Of a stretch of DNA of 64,000 nucleotides, positions 54,598 to 64,000 are shown piece by piece (positions within the stretch are counted from its first letter, which is position 1; the number at the start of each line of letters is the position of its first letter). The notes under the pieces were generated by a model, which was given only the letters and a program-made list of their open reading frames with translations, had not been told where the DNA came from and searched no databases. A program made the position numbers and the translations under genes. The stretch is from Haloglomus salinum (lineage in GTDB: Archaea > Halobacteriota > Halobacteria > Halobacteriales > Haloarculaceae), in NCBI RefSeq assembly GCF_024298825.1, contig NZ_CP101153.1, positions 2,294,001-2,358,000 of the forward strand. Direction: 5' to 3'.

Positions 54598-54732
54598 ATG
54601 GTACAGGTGGACCCGGTACTGGTCGCCATCGTCCTGGTGCTGCTGTTCATCGTGTTCGCCCTCTTCCTCCTGTTCCGGCGCACGATGAAGGGGTTCACCG
54701 ACGGCCTCCGCGAGGGACAGCGCCGCGACTAG
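54598..54732 (+). CDS. 44-residue single-helix membrane protein
   Basis: The frame reads MVQVDPVLVAIVLVLLFIVF, then LFLLFRRTMKGF and ends EGQRRD before TAG. One membrane helix with a basic cytoplasmic tail. A CG-rich inverted repeat (cgccggcaccaccggcg) lies just upstream and CCTTTGCG about 30 nt before the ATG can act as a TATA box. Codon use is good and such small proteins recur in haloarchaea. Role unknown. Confidence 0.65.
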   Translation: MVQVDPVLVAIVLVLLFIVFALFLLFRRTMKGFTDGLREGQRRD

Positions 54733-54762
54733 CCCGCCGGCGGTCGGCGCCACCGACCCGCT

Positions 54763-55674
54763 TCAGCGCAGGTCCCGGTCCCGCTCCCAGGCGCACAGCA
54801 GGTCGGCCAGCGTCCGGAGCGTCGGCACCGCCACACCGTGTGCGTCGGCGCGGTCGAGCGCCGTCCCGAGGATGGCATCGACCTCCGTCCGCCGCCCGGC
54901 GAGCACGTCCTGTTGCATCGAGGAGGTGTTCGCAGCGGTCGCGGCCGCGACCCGTTCGACGGCCGCCGTCGCCGCCCCGTCCCCGAGGTCGACCCCCTCG
55001 GCCCGGGCGACGCGAGCCACCTCGCGCGCCGCACGCCGGGCCACGTCGTTGCCCGGGCCGTCCAGCAGGGCCCCGTTCTCGACCCGGGCGAGCGCGGTCG
55101 GGGCGTTGATGCCGGCGTTGACGGCCAGTTTCTCCCACAGCCGCCGGGGCATATCCGCCGCAACCGTCGTCTCGATTCCGGCTTCGGTGAAGCCGTCCCC
55201 CACGCGGTCGGCGGCGGTCGAGGGGCCGCCGTCGCGTGCGCCCAGCACCACCTCGCCGACGCCCGTACACCGGACGGTCCCCGGCTCGGGTGACATCGCG
55301 CCGTAGGTGCAGGTACCCGCGAGCACCTCACAGTCGTCGGCCAGCGCGTCGGCCAGCACCGCCTCGTTGCCCAGGCCGTTCGAGAGCGACAGTGCCGCAT
55401 CGAGGTCCGTCCCCGCGGCTGCGAGGTCCCGTGCCGCCGCTGCGGTGTCGAACGCCTTCGTCGTCACGAGCGCGCAGTCGAACCGCCCGCCGGGCACGTC
55501 CGCGCGGGCGTCCGGGTGCACGTATGTCTCGATGGCCCCCTCGACGGTGAGCCCGGAGTCGCGGACGGCGTCGACGTGTGGCTCGCGGCCGACGAGGGTC
55601 ACGTCGTGCGCGCGAGCCAGCAATCCCCCGAGCAGGCTGCCCAGCGAGCCCGCGCCGACGACGAGGAACTCCAT
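54763..55674 (-). CDS. panE: Ketopantoate reductase (2-dehydropantoate 2-reductase)
   Basis: A 303-residue NADPH enzyme of coenzyme A synthesis. GAGSLGSLLG (7-16) is the nucleotide loop, SLSNGLGNEA the middle motif, and RLWEKLAVNAGINAPTALAR holds the catalytic Lys and Asn. Length matches PanE/ApbA. It stands alone on the minus strand; pantoate kinase or phosphopantothenate synthetase genes are not nearby. Confidence 0.92.
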   Translation of the reverse strand: MEFLVVGAGSLGSLLGGLLARAHDVTLVGREPHVDAVRDSGLTVEGAIETYVHPDARADVPGGRFDCALVTTKAFDTAAAARDLAAAGTDLDAALSLSNGLGNEAVLADALADDCEVLAGTCTYGAMSPEPGTVRCTGVGEVVLGARDGGPSTAADRVGDGFTEAGIETTVAADMPRRLWEKLAVNAGINAPTALARVENGALLDGPGNDVARRAAREVARVARAEGVDLGDGAATAAVERVAAATAANTSSMQQDVLAGRRTEVDAILGTALDRADAHGVAVPTLRTLADLLCAWERDRDLR

Positions 55675-55765
55675 ACCCGCGGGTCCGGGCGAGCGAGTAA
55701 AGGCGTGTCGTCAGCGACGTGGGCGGAGGAACGGGGTGGCGGTGACAGCCGACACGACGGCCGAG

Positions 55766-56065
55766 TTAGTCCTGTGCCCAGTAGTAGAGCTCCTCCTCGG
55801 CCGCGCCACAGGAGGGACACTGGCTGGGCATCTCGTCGAGGTTGCCGATCTCGCCGCACTCCCAGCACCGCCAGTGGAGCTCCTTGTGCCCGGACCGCGC
55901 GTCGGCCTCGTGGTCGACGGACATCGCCGTCACCCCTTCCGACGTGGCCACGTAGAACCCGTGCTCGTCGAGGCCGCGTACCCGACCGAGTTCGTTCCCG
56001 TCCTCGTCGTACACGGTCTCGCCGAACGGTACTTGCCGCTCGGTGTCTGCCTGTTCGCTGGACAT
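55766..56065 (-). CDS. Small rubredoxin-like zinc protein
   Basis: A 99-residue protein: an N-terminal beta part (ETVYDEDGNELGRVRGLDEH) and a C-terminal zinc ribbon, WRCWECGEIGNLDEMPSQCPSC, with four Cys (CxxC-x12-CxxC), ending ELYYWAQD. A rubredoxin-like site of this kind binds Zn or Fe. The start at 56065 gives MSSEQADTERQ. Probably cytoplasmic; function unknown. Confidence 0.75.
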   Translation of the reverse strand: MSSEQADTERQVPFGETVYDEDGNELGRVRGLDEHGFYVATSEGVTAMSVDHEADARSGHKELHWRCWECGEIGNLDEMPSQCPSCGAAEEELYYWAQD

Positions 56066-56150
56066 GATGCACGGTACCATACGGCGTGCTGCGGCAAAAA
56101 GCTATCCGCGCCCACGGCGCGACGGCCGAGGCAGACGCCGCCCGCGGCGC

Positions 56151-56567
56151 TCACTCCTCGGTGGTCGTCTGGTCGAGGTCCTTCTCGCCGAGGTGGATGG
56201 CCGCACCGTCCTGGGCCACCTTCTCCGCGAGCACCGCGCACTTGACCCGCATGGGGTTCACGTCGATGCCCAGCAGTTCGAAGATGTCGTCGCGGTCCAT
56301 CTCGCGGATCTCGTCGAGCGTCTTCCCGTGGAGGTCCTGCGAGAGCATGCTGGCCGAGGCCTGCGAGATGGCACAGCCGTCCCCGACGAAGGAGACCCGC
56401 TCGACCGTCTCCCCGTCGTCGTCGAGCTTCACGTACATCTTGATCGTATCGCCGCACATCGGGTTCTCCCCGACGTGTTCGAAGTCCGCGTCCTCGAGCT
56501 CCCCGTAGTTGCGCGGGTTCTTGTAGTGGTCGAGGATTTGCTGGCGATACATGTCACGGCCGCTCAT
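56151..56567 (-). CDS. sufU: Iron-sulfur cluster assembly scaffold SufU/IscU
   Basis: A 138-residue scaffold on which Fe-S clusters are built. Ligands are Cys38 and Asp40 in NPMCGD, Cys65 in GDGCAISQASASML and Cys110 in VKCAVL, in the canonical order; the GDGCAIS loop is SufU-like. Start at 56567 gives MSGRDMYRQQILDHYKNPRN; an internal Met six residues on is possible. No Suf gene cluster adjoins it. Confidence 0.9.
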   Translation of the reverse strand: MSGRDMYRQQILDHYKNPRNYGELEDADFEHVGENPMCGDTIKMYVKLDDDGETVERVSFVGDGCAISQASASMLSQDLHGKTLDEIREMDRDDIFELLGIDVNPMRVKCAVLAEKVAQDGAAIHLGEKDLDQTTTEE

Positions 56568-56676
56568 TGTCGTCCGTGGGTAGTGGACTGCGGCGCAAAA
56601 GGCTTCGCTTCCGGACACCGCTGCCCACGACACACGGGGTCGCAAGGCACATACGCCCCGCTGCCGACCCGCAGGT

Positions 56677-57120
56677 ATGAGCGACGGGGACGTCGAGGCG
56701 GACGGAGATGCCGAGAGCGACGGGGGGCTCTCGGCCGAGGGCGACTTCATGCTCATCTTCGGGCTCTCGGCGGCAGTCGTCACCGGACTCTACGCCCTCG
56801 GCGGCGGCCTCCCGACGGCCCTCCTCCTGGGCACCATCGCGTCGGTCGCCTCGCTGGGCGCCGTCGTCGCCGACCTCACCCGCCCCGACTTCCGCCCCTC
56901 GACCGGCCTCCACAGCCTCATCACGCTGTCGGCCGCTGCCGGCGCGCTCGTCGCGTACGTCTACAGCAACGCCCTCCTCACCGCGACCGGCCTCGGCGTC
57001 GTGGCCATCGCCAACGCCGGCCGCGTCTTCGAGGTCGACTTCCGCGACGAGGACTCGCTGCTCGACCCGCTGGAGGAGGAGGAGGAGGACGCGGATTCCG
57101 AGAGCCGAGAGGCCGAATAA
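56677..57120 (+). CDS. Three- to four-helix membrane protein with acidic ends
   Basis: A 147-residue protein: an acidic N-terminus (MSDGDVEADGDAESDG), four hydrophobic helices between about 24 and 120, and a Glu/Asp-rich tail (LEEEEEDADSESREAE). No motif is recognised. Its stop is followed by a strongly AT-rich stretch (57121-57190) that can act as a transcription terminator. Confidence 0.7.
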   Translation: MSDGDVEADGDAESDGGLSAEGDFMLIFGLSAAVVTGLYALGGGLPTALLLGTIASVASLGAVVADLTRPDFRPSTGLHSLITLSAAAGALVAYVYSNALLTATGLGVVAIANAGRVFEVDFRDEDSLLDPLEEEEEDADSESREAE

Positions 57121-57190
57121 CCAATAAATTATAAATTTTGGCTGATTATTCTACGTATAATATACAAATTACGATTCATCAGATATTATG
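57121..57190. other. AT-rich island after 56677-57120
   Basis: About 70 bp of mostly A/T (ataaattataaattttggc, attattctacgtataatata) in a genome that is otherwise GC-rich. It lies between convergent genes, so it most likely serves as a terminator region; a cryptic promoter is also possible. Confidence 0.45.
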
Positions 57191-57218
57191 CGCACGGGAG
57201 GGAACCGAACTGCACACG

Positions 57219-57659
57219 TCAGGACGGGGCAGCTTCGGCTGCTGGTCCCCGCACACGCCGCTCGACGAGTCCGCTACCGACTGCCAACCCGAGCACCACC
57301 GGCCAGCCGACCAGGTAGATGTCGAACGGAGTTCCGGGGAGTAGCGTGACCGACTGCCGGAGAAGCACCCACATCCGGTAGACGGCGACGGCGAACGCCG
57401 TAAAAACGACCAGCGACGGCGTCGCGAGTCGGTATCGGACGGCGGAGACGGCTACCACCGCGCCGACGACGAACGCCCCGCCGAACGCGTAGACGAGCCA
57501 CGGGCCGACCTGGACGGTGAACAGCCCCGCCGCCAGCCCGTCGAATCCACCGTAGACGAGGAACCACGTCGTCAGGAGTAGCGACACGTACAGCACCCCG
57601 CCGGTCGCGGCCAGCCGCTCGTTCCCCCGCAAGCCGCGCAACAGGCCTGATTTACTCAT
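57219..57659 (-). CDS. Four-helix membrane protein, unknown function
   Basis: A 146-residue hydrophobic protein with about four membrane helices starting near residues 20, 45, 70 and 110. MSKSGLLRGLRGNERLAA gives a basic start (positive inside). No recognised domain. Start at 57659; the frame is open upstream but runs into repeat DNA. It follows the rpo genes on the same strand after the hairpin element, and is not part of the normal rpo operon. Confidence 0.65.
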   Translation of the reverse strand: MSKSGLLRGLRGNERLAATGGVLYVSLLLTTWFLVYGGFDGLAAGLFTVQVGPWLVYAFGGAFVVGAVVAVSAVRYRLATPSLVVFTAFAVAVYRMWVLLRQSVTLLPGTPFDIYLVGWPVVLGLAVGSGLVERRVRGPAAEAAPS

Positions 57660-58090
57660 GGGCGCGTGAACGAGACTAGCAGAACGCACTGGGGTAGCTC
57701 TTGGGTCGAAATCCAGCGGCTGGTTACGCGGGGAGCGGGAACCGACTCCCTGTGAAGACGGACCCGTTGCTCCCGTGCGAGGAGCCACTGCGGTTCACTC
57801 CCTGTATACCGCGCCGCAGGCGCGGTTTCACTCCTCCGAGACGAGTGTCCTGCTGCTCGGAAGAGCGTAGCTCTTCCGTACCCATCAGAAATCGAAGATT
57901 TCTGAGGATGGCCGCAGGCCAGCAGGTCCGAGTCGAGGAGGAGCCTTTTTTGAACGTTTTTTGCGCAAGTGGTTCGCGCAGAGCGCCGTTCGGGAGAGCG
58001 GAGCTCTCCCGCAGCCCATCAGAAATCGAAGATTTCTGAGGACGGCGAAGCCGGCGCACAAGCGAACCCGCAGCGGAAAAAAGCTCGAGT
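57660..58090. other. Gene-free region downstream of rpoA2
   Basis: About 430 bp, mainly occupied by the hairpin-array element at 57825-58083 and followed by an upstream region of the 57219-57659 gene. In other haloarchaea nusA and ribosomal genes S12 and S7 follow rpoA2; none is present here. Confidence 0.6.
57825..58083. repeat. Hairpin-array element downstream of rpoA2
   Basis: Two copies of the two-hairpin module: 57859-57877 with 57886-57904, and 57992-58010 with 58020-58038. Between them T6 tracts at 57946-57962 (ttttttgaacgttttttg) match the pair at 29490-29508. On the minus strand a T6 lies just after the rpoA2 stop (58077-58082 read as A on the plus strand). Confidence 0.78.
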
Positions 58091-59941
58091 TCAGTCGTCG
58101 GCCGGGCCGCCGCTCTCGCCGGTCTGCTTCGCGCCCATCCGCAGGTTGACATCGCCGGTGCCCAGCTTGATGGGCTTGCCGACGATGACGTTCTCCGTGA
58201 CGCCGTTGAGGTCGTCGACCTCGCCGTGGATGGCCGCGTCCAGCAGGTGGTTGACCGTGACCTCGAACGCGGCGCGGGCGAGCACGGACTGCTTGTTGCC
58301 GGAGATGCCGTGCCGGCCGATGGACTCGATGGTGCCGCGGTTCGTCATGATGTCCGCGACCAGCATCAGGTGGCGGATGTTCACGTCGTCGAGGCCCTGC
58401 TCCTCGAGGGTGTTCATCGTCTCCTCGATGATGGCCTCGCGGGCGGCCTCGATGCCGAGTTCCGCGCGGATCTCGTGGATATTGTTACACGTGGTCCGGG
58501 AGGCGTCGACGCCCTCGATCTTGAGCGCGTCGCCGAAGGCACTCCCCTCCGTGTAGAGGACGAACTCCTCCTCGGCGTCGAGTTCCTCGGCGATCTCCTC
58601 GTCGTCGATCTCCTCCTTCCGGATGACGACGCGGGACACCTCGTCGATGCCCTTGAACACGATGTCGCGCAGCTCCTCGACCTGCTGGAGCAGGTCCCGG
58701 TAGGAGGGGTCCTCCGGGCCGAACTCGATGGCCGAGCCGTCCGTGCCGACCATCGTGCTGGTCTCGACGCTGAGCTTCTTCTCGATGGTAGAGGCGATCT
58801 CCTCGACGATCTCGGCGGTTTCGTCGACCGTGGGCCAGCGCTCGTGGAGCGTGTCCTCGTTGAGGTCGATGCGGACGATCATGTCCGCGACGTTCGTCGA
58901 CACGTCACCGAGCGCGAGGATACGCGTGGCCTCGATGCCCCAGACGACCTCGTGAGCGCGCTCGCGGTCGACCGCGTACTCGTCCTCGAGGTGGACCGTC
59001 ATCATCGGCGTGTCCGGGGTCTTCCGGGCGTCCACCAGCTCGATGAGCCGGGGCAGCCCCTGCGTGACGTCAATCTCCGCGACGCCCGCGTAGTGGAAGG
59101 TGTTCATCGTGTTGTGCGTGACGACACCCTCTGCAGTCGTGAACGTCTCCAGCCCCGCGACAGAGAGGTCGTAGACGTACTCGTGGTCGCTGGTGACCGT
59201 CTCGACGGAGTCGATGCGGTCCCAGGCGACATCCGCTGCGATGACGTTCTCAACCGGGGCAGATACGGCCGTACCGCCGTCCGCAGCGACCGTCCGGTCG
59301 AGTGCCGTGGCGTCGATACGGCAACTCTCCGCAACGAAGTCCCCGACAACAGGCAGTTCGTCACCAGCATCCAGCGTTTCGGCATCGACAGGTCGAATCT
59401 CACCGGCCTGCCGCGTGACGAACGAGTGAGCCTTCGTCGCTCGAATCGAGCGGCCGGACTCCAGCTCGAACCGAAGCAGTTCGTCGGGCGTCTCGTGCCG
59501 ACTCACCTCCTCGATAGCCTTCCAGCGCATCCGCTCGTCACGGTCCAGGCTCGGCACCTCGATGCCTTCGGGAGCCAGCGCGACCTCGTGGTCGTCGATG
59601 GACCGCGACTCGCGAGGCTCGACCAGCGAGTCCACGAACGGGCCGATCTCGACCACGTCGGTTTCTCCATCCCGGCGAACGATTACCTCCTCGTCGGCCG
59701 GAACAGACATCTGCGTTCCCGGCTCCCCGATGGACTGCGCGGAGACGGTGCCGACGGGGTCGAGCGGGTCGACGCGCGTCTCGAGGTAGCGCGACTCGAC
59801 CGCCTGGGCGATCTCGTCGACCTTCTCCGTGGGCACGTCGCGGCCCTCGATGGCCTCGTACACCTCCTCCTTGAGCCGCCGCGGAAGCTCGGTGTCCTCG
59901 ACGAGCGCCTCGGCGTCGTCGGAGACGTCGAAATCAGTCAT
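58091..59941 (-). CDS. rpoA2: RNA polymerase subunit A'' with mini-intein
   Basis: A 616-residue precursor; without the intein the mature subunit is 417 residues, normal for archaeal A''. The host reads through [16 protein letters not shown] (residues 63-78) and resumes at [12 protein letters not shown] (278-289), a highly conserved region of the catalytic core. The C-terminal half has [20 protein letters not shown] and a conserved [18 protein letters not shown]. It overlaps rpoA1 by 8 bp. Protein splicing is required to make the functional subunit. Confidence 0.96.
   Translation of the reverse strand: MTDFDVSDDAEALVEDTELPRRLKEEVYEAIEGRDVPTEKVDEIAQAVESRYLETRVDPLDPVGTVSAQSIGEPGTQMSVPADEEVIVRRDGETDVVEIGPFVDSLVEPRESRSIDDHEVALAPEGIEVPSLDRDERMRWKAIEEVSRHETPDELLRFELESGRSIRATKAHSFVTRQAGEIRPVDAETLDAGDELPVVGDFVAESCRIDATALDRTVAADGGTAVSAPVENVIAADVAWDRIDSVETVTSDHEYVYDLSVAGLETFTTAEGVVTHNTMNTFHYAGVAEIDVTQGLPRLIELVDARKTPDTPMMTVHLEDEYAVDRERAHEVVWGIEATRILALGDVSTNVADMIVRIDLNEDTLHERWPTVDETAEIVEEIASTIEKKLSVETSTMVGTDGSAIEFGPEDPSYRDLLQQVEELRDIVFKGIDEVSRVVIRKEEIDDEEIAEELDAEEEFVLYTEGSAFGDALKIEGVDASRTTCNNIHEIRAELGIEAAREAIIEETMNTLEEQGLDDVNIRHLMLVADIMTNRGTIESIGRHGISGNKQSVLARAAFEVTVNHLLDAAIHGEVDDLNGVTENVIVGKPIKLGTGDVNLRMGAKQTGESGGPADD
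59111..59707 (-). other. Mini-intein within rpoA2 (199 residues)
   Basis: Residues 79-277 of the precursor. It begins with Ser ([17 protein letters not shown]), has block B in [14 protein letters not shown] (Thr and His), block F in [17 protein letters not shown], and ends VVTHN with Thr as the +1 host residue. There is no LAGIDADG-type endonuclease domain, so it cannot home by itself. The site lies in GEPGTQM/TMNTFH, a known A'' insertion site. Confidence 0.93.
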
Positions 59942-62906
59942 CCGACTCCACCTCCGTGCTCGTCCCGGCGGTGCGGCCGGTCTTCCAGGAGTCCTGGTGC
60001 TCCGAGATGTTCGTCTCGACGGCCTCGCGCGAGAGGAACTGCTCCTTCTCGGCCTCGTCGGCGAACTCCTCGTCCATCACGCGCTCGGTGATGGCCTCCA
60101 CGTCGATGTCGTTGTCGTCGTCCGAGGAGACCTGCACCGGAGAGGTGCCGTCCTCGCCGAACTCGAACTGGACGATGGTGTCCGACGTATCGCGGACGGT
60201 GCCGTCGTACTGTGTCTCCAGTTCCGACAGCGCGTTGATGAGCCGGCGCTGGAGGTAGCCGGACTTCGAGGTCCGGACGGCGGTGTCGACCAGCCCCTCG
60301 CGGCCACCCATCGCGTGGAAGAAGAACTCCCGCGGGGTCAGGCCGTTCCGGTAGGAGTTCTCCACGAAGCCGTGGGCGTCGGCCGACAGGTCGTCGGGCA
60401 GGTAGTGCGAGAGCGTGCGGCCCTCGTAGCCACGGTTGATGCGCTCGCCCCGCACGGCCTGCTGGCCGACGCAGCCGGCCATCTGGGTCAGGTTCAGCAT
60501 CGACCCACGCGCGCCGGACCGGGCCATGACGACGGCCGGGTTGTCGTCGTCGAAGTAGTCCTCCGCGATGTCGCCGGCGGAGTCACGCGCCTTGCCCAGC
60601 GTCTGCATGATCTTCATCTCCAGCGTCTCGTCGACGGTCCGACCGGGGAGCGATTCGAGCTCGCCGGCGTCGTACGTCGAGATGAGTTCCTGGACCCGCT
60701 CCTCGGCGTTCTCGATGGCCTCGTCGATCTGGGCCTCGGCCTCGGGCTCGATGGACTCGTCGTCGATGGCCAGCGAGAACCCGAAGTGCATGATGGACCG
60801 CATCGCCAGCGTCGCGACCTCGTTGACGAACTGGCGGGCCCGCGTGTTCGAGTGGAGCTTGCAGATGGTGTCGACGATTTCGCCGCCGAACGCGCCGACG
60901 GCGTCCTCGTCGATGGTCCCCTCGGTGAGCTGGCCGTCCTCGATGAGGACGGTGTCGCCGGCGCTGGAGGTGAACTCCAGGTCGAGGTCGTCCGGCAGGA
61001 GTTCCGAGAACACCGTCCGGCCGGTCCAGTACGGCTCGCCGGTCTCCTCGTCCTCGCCGTCTGCCTCGGGCAGTTCGTCGATGGACGTGGCCCGAAGCAG
61101 GTCCAGTGCCTGCGTCTCGTTGAAGTGCGGGTTCTCGTGTGTGAGGAGATAGGTCCCGCTGATGTGGTCCTGGATGGCCCCGATGATGTTCTCCCCGAAG
61201 CGGGGGCTGAGAATCTGCTCCTGGACCCGCATCAGGACCCGTGCCTCCGCACGCGCCTCCTCGTTCTGGAGCGCGTGCATGTTCATCTCGTCGCCGTCGA
61301 AGTCGGCGTTGTACGGCGGACAGACGACCGTGTTCAGGCGGAACGTCTTGTACGGCATCACGACCACCTCGTGGGCCATGATTGACATCCGGTGGAGCGA
61401 CGGCTGCCGATTGAAGATGACGATGTCACCGTCGATGAGGTGACGCGCGACCTCCCAGCCGGGCTCGACCTTCTCGGCGAGCTCCTCGCAGTTCTTCTCG
61501 GTCACCTTGAGTCGTCGGCCGTCCGGTCGTCGGACGTAGTTGGCACCCGGGTGGCCTTCGGGCCCGTTCGAGACGTATCGGCGGGCGTCATCCAGGTTCC
61601 GGGCGTTGACGTTCATCGTCTGGGTCATCTCGCTGGCGACGCGCTCGGGGACGCCGACCTCGTTGAGTGAGAGGGTCGGGTCCGGCGAGATGACCGTCCG
61701 GGCGGAGAAGTTGACACGCTTGCCGGACAGCGAGCCACGGAAGCGGCCCTCCTTGCCCTTCAGGCGCTGGGAGAGGGTCTTCAGCGGCCGGCCCGAGCGG
61801 TGGCGGGCCGGCGGCGTCCCGGATATCTCGTTGTCCATGAACGTGGTCACGTGGTACTGGAGCAGCTCCCAGAGGTCCTCGATGATGAGCTGGGGCGCAC
61901 CCGCCTCGCGGTTCTCCATGAACCGCTGGTTGATGCGGATGATGTCGACCAGCTTGTGCGTGAGGTCGTCCTCGGAGCGCTGGCCGTTGTCCAGCGTGAT
62001 GGACGGTCGCGCGGTGACCGGCGGGACCGGCAGCACCGTCAGGATGATCCACTCCGGCCGGGACTTGCTGGGGTCGATACCCAGCGTCTCGATGTCCTCG
62101 TCCGGGATATCCTCGAACCAGTCCCGGATGTCGCTGGGCATCAGCTTGTTCATGTCCTCCTCGGTGAGGTCGATGGAGAGGGCCTTCTCGATCTTCTTGC
62201 GCATGTCCTCCTTCGGCCGGAACTCGGCCGAGAGGATCTCGTTGATGCGCGAGACCTCGATGCCGGTCTCCTCGGAGAGCTCCTGGGGCGGCATCGGCTC
62301 ACGCTCGGTCTCCTCGTCCTCGTCCAGCTGCGTCACGGGGCGGCCCTCCATCGCGGCCGCGACCATCTCGGAGTACTCCGAATGGAGCACGTCCTGGACC
62401 TCGTAGTAGGTGGTCGGCTTCTCGTGCTGGATGTCGTACTGGACCTCGCCACAGTGCGGACAGCGGTCCTTCTTGCGGGCCTGCCGGATGGCGGCCTTCG
62501 TCACGTCGTTCAAGTCCTCGCCGAGCTGGCGGGTCCGGGTGAGCTGCGAGCGGAACTCCTGGGCCTCGTCCTCGGTCAGACAGAGCCGGGAGCAGTCCCG
62601 GCACGTGCCCCGGAGCAGCCGCCGGATGAGCTTCGAGAACCCGACGTGGATGACCGGTGCGGCCAGCTCGATGTGGCCGAAGTGGCCGTTACACGAGCCG
62701 CTGTGCTTGCCGCAGGTCTTGCACTCCAGTCCGGGGTCGATGACGCCCAGCCGCGGGTCCATCAGCCCCATGTCGATGGGGAAGCCGTCGTCGTCGTACG
62801 TGTCGGCGGTGATGACCTTCGTGGCCGACATCTCGCGGTACTCCTCGGGGTCCATCAGCCCGAAGCTGAGCGACCCGATCTCCTTGGGGGATTGGCCTGT
62901 TGACAT
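59934..62906 (-). CDS. rpoA1: RNA polymerase subunit A'
   Basis: A 990-residue large catalytic subunit, N-terminal part of the beta'-like chain. Zinc site C62-x2-C65-x6-C72-x2-H75 lies in [18 protein letters not shown]; a second site uses CRDCSRLC and CPHCGE. The catalytic Mg loop [10 protein letters not shown] begins at residue 533. Bridge-helix and trigger-loop parts lie at about 750-840. It overlaps rpoA2 and follows rpoB1 by 21 bp. No intein was seen. Confidence 0.97.
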   Translation of the reverse strand: MSTGQSPKEIGSLSFGLMDPEEYREMSATKVITADTYDDDGFPIDMGLMDPRLGVIDPGLECKTCGKHSGSCNGHFGHIELAAPVIHVGFSKLIRRLLRGTCRDCSRLCLTEDEAQEFRSQLTRTRQLGEDLNDVTKAAIRQARKKDRCPHCGEVQYDIQHEKPTTYYEVQDVLHSEYSEMVAAAMEGRPVTQLDEDEETEREPMPPQELSEETGIEVSRINEILSAEFRPKEDMRKKIEKALSIDLTEEDMNKLMPSDIRDWFEDIPDEDIETLGIDPSKSRPEWIILTVLPVPPVTARPSITLDNGQRSEDDLTHKLVDIIRINQRFMENREAGAPQLIIEDLWELLQYHVTTFMDNEISGTPPARHRSGRPLKTLSQRLKGKEGRFRGSLSGKRVNFSARTVISPDPTLSLNEVGVPERVASEMTQTMNVNARNLDDARRYVSNGPEGHPGANYVRRPDGRRLKVTEKNCEELAEKVEPGWEVARHLIDGDIVIFNRQPSLHRMSIMAHEVVVMPYKTFRLNTVVCPPYNADFDGDEMNMHALQNEEARAEARVLMRVQEQILSPRFGENIIGAIQDHISGTYLLTHENPHFNETQALDLLRATSIDELPEADGEDEETGEPYWTGRTVFSELLPDDLDLEFTSSAGDTVLIEDGQLTEGTIDEDAVGAFGGEIVDTICKLHSNTRARQFVNEVATLAMRSIMHFGFSLAIDDESIEPEAEAQIDEAIENAEERVQELISTYDAGELESLPGRTVDETLEMKIMQTLGKARDSAGDIAEDYFDDDNPAVVMARSGARGSMLNLTQMAGCVGQQAVRGERINRGYEGRTLSHYLPDDLSADAHGFVENSYRNGLTPREFFFHAMGGREGLVDTAVRTSKSGYLQRRLINALSELETQYDGTVRDTSDTIVQFEFGEDGTSPVQVSSDDDNDIDVEAITERVMDEEFADEAEKEQFLSREAVETNISEHQDSWKTGRTAGTSTEVESDD

Positions 62907-62927
62907 TGTGGGTGGGGTAGAGCGTGG

Positions 62928-64000
62928 TTAGACCGCGTCCGCCAGTTCGACGCGCGGGGCGATGCCGAGCGCCTTCATCTCGTCGAGGAGGAGCTTGAAC
63001 GCGTAGCTCATCTCCACCTCGTGGACGTCCGTCTCCTCGCCGCAGTTGGGGCAGTAGACACGGCGCTGCTCGACGTTCTCGACCGCCGTCATGCCACACT
63101 GGGCACAGACGTAGATCTCCTCGCGGTCGGACTCGTCCAGCAGCCGCTCCTTCAGGGCGAGGGCCGCGCCGTGCCCGATGAGCACGTCGCGCTCCATCTC
63201 CCCGACACGGAGGCCACCCTCGCGGGCACGCCCCTCCGTGGGCTGGCGGGTCAGCACCTGCACCGGGCCGCGCGAGCGGGCGTGGATCTTGTTCGAGACC
63301 ATGTGGTAGAGCTTCTGGTAGAAGATGGTCCCGACGAAGATCTCGGCCTCGATACGCTCGCCCGTGACCCCGGAGTACATGACCTCCTTCCCGGAGTCCT
63401 TGAAGCCGCGGTCGACGAGCGCCTCGCGGAGTTCGTCCTCGTCCTCGCCCGTGAAGGCGGTGCCGTCGACACGGCGCCCTTCCAGCGAGCCGACCTTGCC
63501 GCCCAGCATCTCCAGCACGTGGCCGACCGTCATCCGGGAGGGCAGCGCGTGCGGGTTGATGATGAGGTCCGGCACCACACCCTCCTGGGTGAACGGCATG
63601 TCCTCCTGCGGTGCGATGTGGCCGACGACACCCTTCTGGCCGTGCCGCGACGCGAACTTGTCGCCCATCTCCGGGATGCGCTCGTCGCGCACGGAGACCT
63701 TCGACAGCTTCGAGCCGTCCTCGCCCTCCATCAGCGTGACCGTGTCGACGACGCCGCTCTCGCCCGAGCGCATGGTGACGGAGGTCTCGCGGCGTTTCTG
63801 CGGGCTGAGTCCGCCCATGTCGTCGGGCTCTTCGAGGAACCGCGGCGGGGAGGTCTTGCCCAGGAGGACGTCGTTCTCGCCGACGTCGGTCTCGGGGTTG
63901 ACGAGGCCGTCCTCGTCGAGGTGGGTGTAGGCGTCCTCACCGCGAGCGCCGCGCACCTCGTCGTCGGGAATCTCGAAGCGGTCCTCCTGGCCGCCGGGGT
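62928..64000 (-). CDS. rpoB1: RNA polymerase subunit B' (C-terminal fragment)
   Basis: The frame is open to the window edge, so the N-terminus lies outside. The visible 357 residues are the C-terminal part of the B' subunit: [20 protein letters not shown] and [18 protein letters not shown] of the hybrid-binding region, [20 protein letters not shown] and the zinc ribbon [22 protein letters not shown]. It ends [13 protein letters not shown], 21 bp before rpoA1. No intein is present in the visible part. Confidence 0.96.
   Translation of the reverse strand, partial: PGGQEDRFEIPDDEVRGARGEDAYTHLDEDGLVNPETDVGENDVLLGKTSPPRFLEEPDDMGGLSPQKRRETSVTMRSGESGVVDTVTLMEGEDGSKLSKVSVRDERIPEMGDKFASRHGQKGVVGHIAPQEDMPFTQEGVVPDLIINPHALPSRMTVGHVLEMLGGKVGSLEGRRVDGTAFTGEDEDELREALVDRGFKDSGKEVMYSGVTGERIEAEIFVGTIFYQKLYHMVSNKIHARSRGPVQVLTRQPTEGRAREGGLRVGEMERDVLIGHGAALALKERLLDESDREEIYVCAQCGMTAVENVEQRRVYCPNCGEETDVHEVEMSYAFKLLLDEMKALGIAPRVELADAV

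Overview
The window is chromosomal DNA from a halophilic archaeon (class Halobacteria); the genus cannot be fixed from sequence alone. The evidence is uniformly high GC with GC-rich third codon positions, very acidic proteins (FtsY N-terminus, PstB, SPFH protein), a double-fold archaeal histone, RNA polymerase split into A' and A'', a proteasome-activating nucleotidase, archaeal ribosomal proteins LX and L15e, Tat lipoproteins and a PGF-CTERM surface protein. Many genes have a TATA-like box about 27-30 nt before the start codon, which fits leaderless transcription and was used to choose several starts.

Layout. 1-2578: end of a channel gene, then rpl18a-pfdA-ftsY (ribosome, chaperone, protein targeting). 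3048-4507: a histone gene overlapping a histone-deacetylase-family gene. 4645-12723: metabolic and membrane genes (aldehyde dehydrogenase, riboflavin synthase, MaoC-like protein, CorA) with several small haloarchaeal proteins. 12793-17312: cysS, a ZIP metal transporter and an SDR enzyme. 17905-24221: lysine biosynthesis by the succinylase diaminopimelate route (dapA, dapB, dapD, lysA, dapF, dapE). 24412-29138: DUF5813-like protein, SPFH protein, a pentapeptide-repeat/channel gene split by an in-frame TAG, and small regulators. 29625-32771: PAN and oligoendopeptidase F. 32825-39720: phosphate uptake, with a PhoU-AbrB regulator divergent from pstS-pstC-pstA-pstB-phoU. 40371-43974: rpl15e, an ArsR/ArsC-type pair, a condensation-domain protein and a regulator. 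44154-49415: alaS and a Rad3/XPD-type helicase. 49509-57659: PGF-CTERM protein, CDF transporter, phosphodiesterase, membrane-anchored winged-helix protein, panE, SufU and small proteins. 58091-64000: rpoB1 (partial), rpoA1 and rpoA2; rpoA2 carries a mini-intein.

The least explained signal lies between genes. Long gene-free stretches (14.9-15.6, 17.4-17.6, 20.4-20.7, 29.3-29.6, 39.8-40.1 and 57.8-58.1 kb) hold a mosaic family of GC-rich elements made of short near-perfect hairpins. A two-hairpin module occurs four times with paired changes in its stems, suggesting that the structure is conserved. One copy sits inside the lysine operon and two larger elements lie directly after the stop codons of PAN and rpoA2. 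No tRNA, rRNA, CRISPR array, transposase or replication origin was seen.
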